Shown here: piece after piece, positions 7,019 to 15,057 of the stretch
Layout of the letters: each line of letters begins with the position of its first letter
Numbering within the stretch: the stretch's first letter is position 1
NCBI GenBank assembly: GCA_009777485.1
Contig: WRLT01000001.1
Span: forward strand, 62,001 to 126,000
Direction: 5' to 3'
Source: Bacillota bacterium
Lineage (GTDB): Bacteria > Bacillota > Clostridia > Christensenellales > Pumilibacteraceae
Length of the DNA: 64,000 nt
Made by a program: the position numbers and the translations under genes
The notes under the pieces: model-generated
Told to the model about the DNA's origin: nothing
Database searches by the model: none
The model's input: the letters and a program-made list of their open reading frames with translations, nothing else

Positions 7019-7180
7019 AACCTGTATACATAAATGGTAATGGCGGATTTTTGGAAGATTTTTGTGTTAATCTGTGCGTTTTCGACAACGCCGTACTAGC
7101 GGTACGGCTAGGAGAATTAGCGCAAGAGTAACGCAAAAAGAACCGAAAAGACGCTATTGTAAATTTATAGTATACAGGTT
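7019..7180. repeat. 162-bp palindromic element, family II, copy 1
   Basis: Terminal inverted repeats AACCTGTATAC / GTATACAGGTT (11 bp) enclose an imperfect palindrome centred on GCCGTAC-TAGC-GGTACGGC. A second full copy with the same ends and an identical core is at 23007-23167. It begins directly after the yfbR stop codon when read on the minus strand, and could act as a 3' RNA structure. A short non-coding mobile repeat (MITE-like) is the other reading. Confidence 0.85.
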
Positions 7181-7762
7181 TCACTCCATAAGTTCGTCTA
7201 GGCTCATAGAGAAAGACGGCGCAAAGCTTTGCATAAAGTAATTTACCGTTTCGTCGTTAAAGCTTGCAATTTGCTTTTCGGCGGTTTTTAGGGCGGCGGC
7301 AAATTCTTTATTGCCCGCGCTGAATTCTTCGGTGCATTTTATGTATGCGGCAAGCTTATCGGCAAATGCGGCAAGCTCTGCCTCGCGGCATTTTTCAGGA
7401 CGCACACGTGCGGCTACCCCTTTTTTAAGAATTTCGGGCAAGCCGTCTAAAAGACGCTGCTCTGCATGCTTTTCGGCCTCGAAAAATGCCTCGCGCATTT
7501 GTGCGTTGCGGTATTTGACAGGCGTAGGCATATCTCCCGTTAATACTTCGGCGGTTTCGTGGTACAGCGCGATTGCGGCGCATTTGTCGGGACACGTTTT
7601 TTTTTGAAAAACTTCCTTATCGATAAGCCCAAGCGCGTGCGCCAAAACTGCCGTTTGGTGGCTGTGCTGCGCAACGTCCTCTGTTTGGCGGTTGTGCATT
7701 AAGCTCCAACGGTTAATCAGCTTTAAGCGATTCATAAAGGCGAAAAATTTATACGTTTTCAT
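7181..7762 (-). CDS. yfbR: 5'-deoxynucleotidase of the YfbR type (HD superfamily), HD changed to HE
   Basis: 193 residues closely matching E. coli YfbR in order and length (for example NRLKLINRW and LTGDMPTPVKY). YfbR hydrolyses deoxynucleoside 5'-monophosphates and helps balance dNTP pools. His33, His68, Glu72 and Asp77 of the family are present, but the HD motif reads H68-E69, an Asp-to-Glu change in the metal-binding pair. The start is the ATG overlapping the last 14 nt of tkt; a longer upstream frame would lie wholly inside tkt. It ends the phosphohexomutase-tkt-yfbR operon. Confidence 0.9.
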   Translation of the reverse strand: MKTYKFFAFMNRLKLINRWSLMHNRQTEDVAQHSHQTAVLAHALGLIDKEVFQKKTCPDKCAAIALYHETAEVLTGDMPTPVKYRNAQMREAFFEAEKHAEQRLLDGLPEILKKGVAARVRPEKCREAELAAFADKLAAYIKCTEEFSAGNKEFAAALKTAEKQIASFNDETVNYFMQSFAPSFSMSLDELME

Positions 7763-9776
7763 CGGTTTCACCCGTCGGCAAATCGGCGGCCTTTCGCAAA
7801 CACGCGCGGTACGTTTTTTTGGCAACCTCCGCAACCTTTTCTGCCGTAAAGCCGTAAATGGTAAACAGGATATCGGCAGGTGCGGATTGACCAAACGCAT
7901 CCATAGTAACGGTTGCGCCGTCTAAGCCCGTATAACGATGCCACGCAAGGCTAGACCCTGCCTCTACGGCTATGCGCGCACGCACGCTCCCAGGCAGCAC
8001 ACTTTCTTTATATTTTTGGGTTTGCGCCTCGAAAAGCTCCATACACGGCATGCTTACTACCCGCGCATCTACACCCTGCACCGCTAATATTTCGCGCGCT
8101 TTTACGGCTAAATTAAGCTCGGACCCGCTTGCCATAATAATACAGTCCGGCACGGGCTTTTCGCTGTTTAGCAATATATAGCCGCCTAAAAGCGCGTCCT
8201 TAGAGGTTTTATCTACATGCGGTAAATCCTGCCGCGAGGTTATTATACAGGTAGGACCTTTGCCGTTTAACGCGGCGGCAAACGCGGCGGCAGTTTCTTT
8301 GCCGTCGGCGGGACGGAATACCTTAGCATCGGGAATAGAACGCAGCGACAGCAGTTGCTCGACGGGTTGGTGCGTAGGGCCGTCCTCGCCTACTCCGATA
8401 GAATCGTGCGAGAATATATACGTTACGTTAAGCCCCATAAGCGCGGACATACGCACCGCATGTTTAAGGTAATCCGAAAAGATTAAAAAGGTTGCGCAGT
8501 AGTTGTAAAAGCCGCCGTGCAGCGCGATGCCGTTGGATATAGCCGCCATAGCGTGTTCGCGTACACCGAAACGGATGTTGCTGCCGTGCGGCGTTAGGTG
8601 TGAAAAATCGTCCTTGCCTTTTAACAGCGTTTTGTTAGACGGGCCTAAATCCGCCGAACCGCCTACTAAATTAGGCAGTATATCGGATAGCTTGTTTAAT
8701 ACCGTTTCGCAAGCGGTGCGCGTGGCGATATCTTTTTTGGGCCACTTCCACAACTCGGCAATTTCGGTTAAATCGGGGGCTTTGCCTTTTGCGGCGGTTA
8801 AAAATTGTTCGCATTCTTCGGGGTATTTCGTTTTGTATGCGTTAAAGCGTTTGTTCCACGCTTTTTCGTGTGCGGCTAAATTAGCCGTTATTTCTTTGTA
8901 GTGCGCGGTAACATCGGGGGGAACCTCAAACGGCTTTGCCGTCCAACCTAATGCTTTTTTGGTTTTTGCCAGCGCATCCGCACCCAGTGCCGCGCCGTGG
9001 CTGGCCTCACTGCCGGCTTTGGGCGAACCGTAGCCGATAGTAGTTTTTACGATGATTAAGGAGGGCTTTTGCGTTTCTTTTTTAGCTAGCGTGATAGCGG
9101 CGGAAATTTCTTCGGTGTCCTCTCCGTTGTTTACGCGCAGCACCTGCCAGCCGTATGCCTCGTGCCGCTTGCCTACGTCTTCGGTAAACGCTAAATCGGT
9201 GCTGCCCTCAATCGTGATGTCGTTAGAATCGTATAAGCAAATCAGCTTGCCTAACTTCCATGTGCCTGCTAAGCTTGCCGCCTCGCCCGTAATGCCCTCT
9301 TGCATGTCGCCGTCGCCGCATAAAACATAGGTGTAGTGGTTGATAAGCTCGGCATCTGCCTTGTTAAAGCGTGCGGCTAGCATTTTTTCGGCTACGGCAA
9401 AGCCTACCGCGTTAGCAAAGCCTTGCCCTAACGGGCCTGTGGAGGTTTCGACGCCTGCCGTTATGCCGTGTTCGGGATGACCAGGCGTGCGGCTTTTAAG
9501 CGAACGGAAACACATTAAATCTTCTTTGGTAAGACCGTAGCCGTACAAATGAAATGCCGAATATAGCAACGACGAACCATGCCCCGCCGACAATATAAAT
9601 CTGTCGCGCCCAAAGTACGCGGGCGATTTGGGATTGTGCTGTAAATGCTCGGTAAACAAGGTATACAGCGTAGGCGCGGCACCCAGTGCAATGCCGGGAT
9701 GACCGCTGTTTGCCCGCTCGATGGCCTCTGCGGCTAAAATTCTTAGCGCGTTGATACTCTGCTTTTTTGTGTCCAT
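7749..9776 (-). CDS. tkt: Transketolase
   Basis: Thiamine-diphosphate enzyme of the non-oxidative pentose phosphate pathway. The 675 residues include His26 in NSGHPG, the TPP/metal motif GDGDMQEG at 154-161, the pyrimidine domain near 350-520 (FGVREHAM) and the C-terminal domain. AAGGAG lies 11-12 bases upstream of the ATG. It follows the phosphohexomutase gene after 29 nt and overlaps yfbR, linking sugar-phosphate and nucleotide supply in one transcript. Confidence 0.97.
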   Translation of the reverse strand: MDTKKQSINALRILAAEAIERANSGHPGIALGAAPTLYTLFTEHLQHNPKSPAYFGRDRFILSAGHGSSLLYSAFHLYGYGLTKEDLMCFRSLKSRTPGHPEHGITAGVETSTGPLGQGFANAVGFAVAEKMLAARFNKADAELINHYTYVLCGDGDMQEGITGEAASLAGTWKLGKLICLYDSNDITIEGSTDLAFTEDVGKRHEAYGWQVLRVNNGEDTEEISAAITLAKKETQKPSLIIVKTTIGYGSPKAGSEASHGAALGADALAKTKKALGWTAKPFEVPPDVTAHYKEITANLAAHEKAWNKRFNAYKTKYPEECEQFLTAAKGKAPDLTEIAELWKWPKKDIATRTACETVLNKLSDILPNLVGGSADLGPSNKTLLKGKDDFSHLTPHGSNIRFGVREHAMAAISNGIALHGGFYNYCATFLIFSDYLKHAVRMSALMGLNVTYIFSHDSIGVGEDGPTHQPVEQLLSLRSIPDAKVFRPADGKETAAAFAAALNGKGPTCIITSRQDLPHVDKTSKDALLGGYILLNSEKPVPDCIIMASGSELNLAVKAREILAVQGVDARVVSMPCMELFEAQTQKYKESVLPGSVRARIAVEAGSSLAWHRYTGLDGATVTMDAFGQSAPADILFTIYGFTAEKVAEVAKKTYRACLRKAADLPTGETDENV

Positions 9777-9805
9777 GTGTACATGCTCTCCTTAGCGAAA
9801 TAAAT

Positions 9806-11296
9806 TTATTCTGTAAAAACCTTTAAGCCGGGACAGTCTAAGCCGCTAAATCCCGACAAATATTTATAGATGATTTTGGCAATGATTTTCGCACCCTGCG
9901 GAAGTTCGCTTTCGATGTTAAGCGCCATGTTGGGGTCGTGAACGCTTTGGCGCAATAAAAACCAGCCTTGCGCGGCGTCTACATTAACACGCACCCCCTC
10001 GTAGGTGGAGGGTTCTAGCGTGAAAAGTTTTTTAGAAAAATCGGTTAGCGCGTTTACAATCGTATCGCCGTAGGTTTTATAGTCCGCAACGTCTTTAAAA
10101 AATATCCGCGTTTCAAAACGACTTTTAGGGCTTTCCAGTTCACTTATGCACGAAACAAGCTCTTTGCCTTCTTTTTTAAGCGCGGCAAGCTTAACCAGAA
10201 TTTTTACGGCTAAGTACGCGCCGTCGTCTAAAAATCCGTTTTCGCGGAACGCGGCATGCCCGCTAGTTTCCATTGCCAAAACCGCGTTTCTTCCTTCCGC
10301 GTTTAGGGCTTTGGCTTTGCCGATTACATGTTGGTAGCCGCGCTTATAGCGGAAATGCTCGCCGCCTTTTTTATAGATAAATTTCTTTAGCCCGTCGCTG
10401 GTTACGCTGTCGGTAACAATGGTTGCGCCGGGATTTTCTTCTAATACGATTGCTGCCGCTAAGGCAATAAGCTTGTTGCGGTTAATTTCTTCGCCGCCCT
10501 TGTTGACAATCGCGGCGCGGTCTACGTCGGTATCGAAAATAATGCCTAAATCCGCGCCCGTGTTTATAACGCAATCAGAGATTGAACGCATGGCCGCCGA
10601 ATCCTCTGGGTTGGGCGCGTGCGCGGGAAAATTGCCGTCCGGATGTAAAAACTGCGAACCCGTTGTGTCCGCGCCCAGTGGCTGCAAAATTTTGTCGGCA
10701 AAAAAGCCGCCCGAACCGTGCCCTGCGTCTACTACGATTTTAAGGCCGTAAAGCGGCGTTTCCTCGCCCGTTTTGGCGCGCACATAAGCTACTAGCTTGT
10801 CTGCATAAAGCTTTAAAAAGTCGCGGCGGTACAGAATGGTTTTATCGCCCTCGGGCATTGCGCCTTGCTCGGCTAAGCTGATTACCTCGTCTAGCTGTTC
10901 GGCCGTTAAGCCGCCCGTTTTAGTAAAAAATTTAAGTCCGTTTTTGTGGAACGGATGGTGGCTTGCGGTAATCATAACCGCGCCGTCGCAATCGGTTTCG
11001 GCGTGGCGCGTCATTTCAAACATGGCGGGCGTAGAAGTAAGCCCCGAATCATAAATCGTAGTGCCGCAACGCTTAAAGACGGCAATTAACGCTTCTTTTA
11101 ATGCCTCGCCCGAAAGACGCGGGTCATTTCCTACGGCAAGCTTTAATTCGGTTTTGCCCGTATGTTTTGCTAAAAAGCTTACAAATGCTCCGCCTAAGCT
11201 AGACACAACCTCCTGCGTTAAGTTGACTGTTTCTCCGTTTGCCGCAATCGCCGTGCCGCGAATATCGCTGCCGCTTTTTAACACCTTTAAACTCAT
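9806..11296 (-). CDS. Phosphomannomutase/phosphoglucomutase
   Basis: Alpha-D-phosphohexomutase of 496 residues, interconverting hexose 1- and 6-phosphates. The catalytic phosphoserine is Ser112 in ITASHHPFHKNG (ASHNP in most members, here HHP). The metal loop DTDVDR is at 255-260, and METSGH gives the sugar-binding loop. The start chosen is MSLKVLKSG: codons further upstream would include the promoter itself. The -10 box ends six bases before this ATG and there is no ribosome site, so the mRNA is probably leaderless. First gene of an operon with tkt and yfbR. Confidence 0.92.
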   Translation of the reverse strand: MSLKVLKSGSDIRGTAIAANGETVNLTQEVVSSLGGAFVSFLAKHTGKTELKLAVGNDPRLSGEALKEALIAVFKRCGTTIYDSGLTSTPAMFEMTRHAETDCDGAVMITASHHPFHKNGLKFFTKTGGLTAEQLDEVISLAEQGAMPEGDKTILYRRDFLKLYADKLVAYVRAKTGEETPLYGLKIVVDAGHGSGGFFADKILQPLGADTTGSQFLHPDGNFPAHAPNPEDSAAMRSISDCVINTGADLGIIFDTDVDRAAIVNKGGEEINRNKLIALAAAIVLEENPGATIVTDSVTSDGLKKFIYKKGGEHFRYKRGYQHVIGKAKALNAEGRNAVLAMETSGHAAFRENGFLDDGAYLAVKILVKLAALKKEGKELVSCISELESPKSRFETRIFFKDVADYKTYGDTIVNALTDFSKKLFTLEPSTYEGVRVNVDAAQGWFLLRQSVHDPNMALNIESELPQGAKIIAKIIYKYLSGFSGLDCPGLKVFTE

Positions 11297-11302
11297 ATAT
11301 GT

Positions 11303-11331
11303 ATTATAACAAACCGCGCCGCTTTTGACAA
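11303..11331 (-). promoter_or_regulatory. Promoter of the phosphohexomutase-tkt-yfbR operon
   Basis: TTGTCA (11326-11331), 17-bp spacer, TATAAT (11303-11308). Transcription would start at or next to the A of the ATG at 11296. Confidence 0.8.
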
Positions 11332-11361
11332 ACAAAAACGGCGGTAAAAATGCAATTCATT

Positions 11362-11396
11362 TAAAAAAATAAACAGACTGCCTTTTGGGCAATCTG
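11362..11396 (-). terminator. Rho-independent terminator after marR
   Basis: On the minus strand CAGATTGCC and GGCAGTCTG form a 9-bp stem (one G-T pair) with a 5-base loop, followed by TTTATTTTTTT. It lies 18 nt beyond the marR stop. Confidence 0.8.
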
Positions 11397-11413
11397 CGTA
11401 TTTTTTCTAAGGC

Positions 11414-11926
11414 TTAGTTTTCCTCGTCTTTGCCGTGTTTACATTTACTGCGGCAATGCGCAAATCGGTGAAAATGCCGACTCATTTTTTCGGCGATTTG
11501 CTCGTCGCTGATTTCCAGCGTTTCTTTTAAACGCTCTATCAGCTTGTCAAGAATACTGTTAAAGCATTCTTTTTCTTGCTCGGATAAGCAATCAAACAAT
11601 TTTTGACGCTCTGAAGGTTGGGGCTGCTGATAGCTTTTGCCTTTTTCGGTTAGCTTGATTAGACTTACGCGCCTGTCTTGCTCGGATTGCTCGCGCGTGA
11701 TAAACTCGGCTTTTTCTAGCTTTGCAAGCAGCTCGCTTACCGACGGCGGCGACATGCCCAGTAAGTACATCAGCTCGCGGCTGCTTACGTTGTCTTTCAT
11801 TTTAAGCAGCGCCAGTACTCTGCCCTGCCCGTACATCGGATCGAAGCTGCCGTGCATAAACCGCTTGTGCTTTTTGTGCAGCAAAAACTGAAATCTAAAC
11901 AGCTTTTCGTGTAATTCGCTTTTCAT
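11414..11926 (-). CDS. MarR-family transcriptional regulator
   Basis: 170 residues with a winged helix-turn-helix: SSRELMYLLGMSPPSVSELL is the recognition region (about 48-67) and the wing runs through REQSEQDRRVSLIKLTEKG. The tail is rich in His and Cys (HFHRFAHCRSKCKHG, about 150-164), which could bind metal. AAGGAGG lies ten bases before the ATG. Its own promoter carries a palindrome, so autoregulation is likely. It is monocistronic; no adjacent drug-efflux gene marks its target. Confidence 0.9.
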   Translation of the reverse strand: MKSELHEKLFRFQFLLHKKHKRFMHGSFDPMYGQGRVLALLKMKDNVSSRELMYLLGMSPPSVSELLAKLEKAEFITREQSEQDRRVSLIKLTEKGKSYQQPQPSERQKLFDCLSEQEKECFNSILDKLIERLKETLEISDEQIAEKMSRHFHRFAHCRSKCKHGKDEEN

Positions 11927-11963
11927 AAATAGTGCACCTCCTTTACATATTTTCGCACACTTG

Positions 11964-11998
11964 TTAGGTACATAACTAATTATACAGTAAGTACCTAA
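11964..11998. promoter_or_regulatory. MarR operator
   Basis: TTAGGTAC (11964-11971) and GTACCTAA (11991-11998) are perfect inverted arms 19 bp apart, spanning the -10 box of the marR promoter. This is the usual arrangement for MarR autorepression. Confidence 0.65.
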
Positions 11999-12008
11999 CT
12001 ATTGTCAA
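11979..12008 (-). promoter_or_regulatory. marR promoter
   Basis: TTGACA (12003-12008), 18-bp spacer, TATAAT (11979-11984); both hexamers are exact consensus. Confidence 0.85.
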
Positions 12009-12074
12009 GCGTTTTTACAAAGTTTTTTTAAAAAATTTTTAAAGGTGCTGCGCGCACTTATTGTGGTAAATAGA

Positions 12075-12103
12075 TTGCCTAAAAGCAAGCTTAGTGATAT
12101 ACT
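12075..12103 (+). promoter_or_regulatory. nadE promoter
   Basis: TTGCCT (12075-12080), 17-bp spacer, TATACT (12098-12103), followed by a short leader with AAGGAG before ATG 12127. Confidence 0.7.
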
Positions 12104-12126
12104 TAGCGGTAAGGAGTGAATTTAAT

Positions 12127-13953
12127 ATGAAACACGGATTTATAAAGTTAGCCCTATGCACGCCGCCGCTTACGCTGGGCGCACCCGATAAAAACGCCAA
12201 AGAAATTATGCGCTGTGTAAAAGAGGCGCAAAAGAAAAAGGCAGAACTTGCCGTGTTTGGGCGGCTTAGCTTAACAGGTTCTAGCTTAGGCAGTATGGCA
12301 CGGTACAATCAACTTTTAAGCGGCGCGAAAAACGCGCTGAATGATTTGGTTGCTTTTTCTAAAACGGTTAAAACCGCCTTTATTGTAGGCGTGCCCATTA
12401 ACGCGGGCGGCGCGGTTGTGTCTTGCGCGGCAGTAATCAGCGACGGAGATTTAATTGCCCTAGTCGGAGAATCAAGCGGCACGGCCGTGCTAGGAAATAA
12501 ACCGTACACGCTTTGCCCCGATGCGGTGCTGCACACCAAAAACGGCTATAAGCTTTCGGTAGTGTTTGAGGAAGATTTTGATAAACCGATACCTGCCGCG
12601 CAGCGGTTGGTTTGCGGCGGCGCGGACTTAATTATAAATCTGGCGTCCTCTGCTGCCTTAATCGATTCGTTTGAGTCGCGTATCAGTAAAATTAAAGCGG
12701 TTACCGACAGGCTGTCTTGCGCGTATGCGTATGTATCGACGGGCGCGGGCGAGGCGGTTTCGGATAACGTATATTCGGGCGATAAAATCGCGGCGGAATT
12801 AGGCGCGATTGTAGCCTCTTTCGACGGCGACAGCGAAGAAATTTTGTACGCGGAGATAGATGTAGACGCGGTGCGCTGTGAAAAGGTTTATAAGGGCATG
12901 TCCGATGACGGGGCTTGCATAGAAGGTCATACCTGCGTTTACCCGCTTAGCCTTAAAGACAGCGGCGCGGAATTAACGCGTGCGATTAACCGTTTGCCGT
13001 TTGTTCCGCAGGGCGCAGAATTTGACCGCGTTTTTGATATTATGGGACGCGGCATTTACACGCGTATGCGTGAAGCGGGCGCAAGCAAGCTGATTTTGGG
13101 GTTAAGCGGCGGCTTAGATTCTACTATTCTGCTGTTGGCGTGTGATAGAATGTTTACTAAATACGGCTTGCGCAATAAGGATATTATTGCGGTGATGATG
13201 CCTGCGGACGCGTCCAGTGCGCGCACCAAAAATAATGCTGCCAAGCTTATACAGCTGTTTGGCGTAACGGGCATGGAAATTCCTATCCAGGATATTATCA
13301 CGCTGCATTTAAAGCGTATAGACCACTCCGACACGCACGACGTAGTATACGAAAACGCACAAGCGCGTGAACGCACGCAAATTCTGCTAGACTTAGCCAA
13401 CAAATATAACGCGCTGATGTTGGGTACGGGCGATTTATCCGAAACCGCGCTAGGATGGTCTACGTTTGGCGGCGACCAGTTAGCGCAGTACAACCCTAAT
13501 TCGTCGTTGGCAAAAACGCTGATACGCGCCATGACGCGCAACTACTGCCTAACCACTAAAAACGCGGAAATTGCGCGCGTACTCAACGATGTGCTGGCTA
13601 CGCCCGTATCGCCCGAATTATTGCCTAATCAAGACACAGAGGTTTCGGTAGGCCCGTATGAATTACACGACTTTTTCTTGTACAATTTAATCGGAAAAGG
13701 ATTTTCGGTGACAAAGGTGTATGCCCTTGCCTGCCGCGCGTTTTTTGATTACGCCAAAAAGGATATTATAAAATACCTGCGCATATTTATTACGCGGTTT
13801 TTTACCAATCAATTTAAACGTAACTCCGCATGCGACGGAATTCAATTATCCGAATTTGACTTAACGCATAAAATTATCCACTCCGAATTTAACGCAGAAC
13901 AGTTTTTAACCGAAGTTGAATTAATCGAAAAAGAACTTACGGCAAAAAAGTAG
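12127..13953 (+). CDS. nadE: NAD+ synthetase with a catalytically degenerate glutaminase domain
   Basis: 608 residues: an N-terminal nitrilase-type amidase domain (about 1-270) and a C-terminal NAD synthase domain that adenylates and amidates nicotinate adenine dinucleotide. The synthase half is intact: LSGGLDST P-loop, GTGDLSETALGWSTFGG, and the QFKRNS region near the end. In the amidase half the Glu-Lys-Cys triad is missing: the ELCLTG segment reads GRLSLTG (Glu to Arg), the VPK site reads VGE (Lys to Glu), and the EICED site reads VFEED (Cys to Glu). It probably uses free ammonia. The start at MKHGFIK is set by AAGGAG. Confidence 0.93.
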   Translation: MKHGFIKLALCTPPLTLGAPDKNAKEIMRCVKEAQKKKAELAVFGRLSLTGSSLGSMARYNQLLSGAKNALNDLVAFSKTVKTAFIVGVPINAGGAVVSCAAVISDGDLIALVGESSGTAVLGNKPYTLCPDAVLHTKNGYKLSVVFEEDFDKPIPAAQRLVCGGADLIINLASSAALIDSFESRISKIKAVTDRLSCAYAYVSTGAGEAVSDNVYSGDKIAAELGAIVASFDGDSEEILYAEIDVDAVRCEKVYKGMSDDGACIEGHTCVYPLSLKDSGAELTRAINRLPFVPQGAEFDRVFDIMGRGIYTRMREAGASKLILGLSGGLDSTILLLACDRMFTKYGLRNKDIIAVMMPADASSARTKNNAAKLIQLFGVTGMEIPIQDIITLHLKRIDHSDTHDVVYENAQARERTQILLDLANKYNALMLGTGDLSETALGWSTFGGDQLAQYNPNSSLAKTLIRAMTRNYCLTTKNAEIARVLNDVLATPVSPELLPNQDTEVSVGPYELHDFFLYNLIGKGFSVTKVYALACRAFFDYAKKDIIKYLRIFITRFFTNQFKRNSACDGIQLSEFDLTHKIIHSEFNAEQFLTEVELIEKELTAKK

Positions 13954-13976
13954 TTTTAAACTAAGGAAAATACTCT

Positions 13977-14504
13977 ATGAAAAATATTCAAGCAAATCAA
14001 ACCTTTGAACAAATTAAATTTTGGCAAAATCATGAAGCTGCTACCTATGGTTTGTGCGCCACAATACTATTCTTTATATTAGCTATTGTTGCATGGATAG
14101 TGACTGCATTAGATTTGGCAGGTGCGAAAGAGATTATGTATCCGGCTGTGTTGGTTCTTTTTTTGTTTGGTCTAAGTATATTAATCTTGAACTTGCGATT
14201 TTTTGCTTTAAGAGTAAATGTCGATTTTGAAGTTAAAACAATAGTTGTTAAAGGTTTATTCGGTGTTTTGACAAAATGCCAGATTTCTGAAATTGAAAGA
14301 ATCTATATTTCTGACGGCAGAAGTCGTCTTCATCCTACATCAAGAGGATGGATAGTATTTGATGATAATCGGAAGCTAAATACTCCTCATGACTTCAGCA
14401 AAAAAGGTTGCTATGTTAGATTTAGACATACTGATAAAACAGAAAAGATTGTAAGGGCTTTTTGGAAACATCCTATCAAAGACGAAAGAAATATACAAAA
14501 TTAG
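13977..14504 (+). CDS. Hypothetical membrane protein, 175 residues
   Basis: Not recognised by name. Two membrane helices (about 23-45 and 54-75) are followed by a soluble beta-rich domain of about 100 residues, the layout of bacterial PH-like membrane proteins. AAGGA precedes the ATG. It follows nadE by 23 nt, but its base composition is clearly richer in A+T than nadE, so it may be an acquired gene that now shares the transcript. Confidence 0.7.
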   Translation: MKNIQANQTFEQIKFWQNHEAATYGLCATILFFILAIVAWIVTALDLAGAKEIMYPAVLVLFLFGLSILILNLRFFALRVNVDFEVKTIVVKGLFGVLTKCQISEIERIYISDGRSRLHPTSRGWIVFDDNRKLNTPHDFSKKGCYVRFRHTDKTEKIVRAFWKHPIKDERNIQN

Positions 14505-14574
14505 GCAATAGTTTTAAATTAAGGATTTTCGTATCGGCAAGTCTATTCGCAATATTAGTTCTATGAGGTTTTAT

Positions 14575-15045
14575 ATGATTGAGTTTAGCGGTGAGTATTC
14601 AGAAGAATGTAAAAAACATTTGCTAAAAACGCATGCTGTTCTGTCATTTGTAGTTGCATTGATACTTTGTGTGCTATTCAGCATACCAGTCGTTATCGGA
14701 ATATTTATGTGGAATTGGCTATTAGTCATTGCACTATTCGTTTTGATTTCATTCACAATTTTTGCTGCCATCTCTCCGTTTATTTTTAAAGCGAAAATAC
14801 TTGAAGCGCTAACTCCTAAAAACATTAGTATTGATGAAGAAGGATTGATAGCATTTGAGTTTGAAAAGCACACAGTTTTAAAAAGAGCAGATAACATTAA
14901 AAAAATTATTGATAAAGGCGAATGGTACAAAATCGTATTGTTATTTCCCAAAATTGACGGTTTTATTATCCAGAAAAACTTAATTACAGCAGGCACCCTT
15001 GAAGAATTTGAAAAGCTGTTTAAAAATGAAATAACGCGTCCATAA
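14575..15045 (+). CDS. YcxB-like membrane protein, 156 residues
   Basis: Two adjacent hydrophobic segments (about 24-45 and 48-73) and a C-terminal domain ending in a basic/aliphatic stretch resemble the YcxB-like family. The start is set at the second Met (MIEFSG) because GAGG lies six bases before it; the Met four codons earlier overlaps that site. AT-rich like its upstream neighbour. Function unknown. Confidence 0.65.
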   Translation: MIEFSGEYSEECKKHLLKTHAVLSFVVALILCVLFSIPVVIGIFMWNWLLVIALFVLISFTIFAAISPFIFKAKILEALTPKNISIDEEGLIAFEFEKHTVLKRADNIKKIIDKGEWYKIVLLFPKIDGFIIQKNLITAGTLEEFEKLFKNEITRP

Positions 15046-15057
15046 ACTATTCAACAG

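Noticed and set aside
6609-7040. Rightward frame of 143 codons across 6609-7040
   Set aside because: It runs antisense through the 117-residue gene and then into the palindromic element; no ribosome site and low-complexity translation.
5485-7180. Prophage remnant
   Set aside because: KilA-N and XRE genes are phage-like, but no integrase, capsid, terminase or lysis gene is present; called an accessory patch only.
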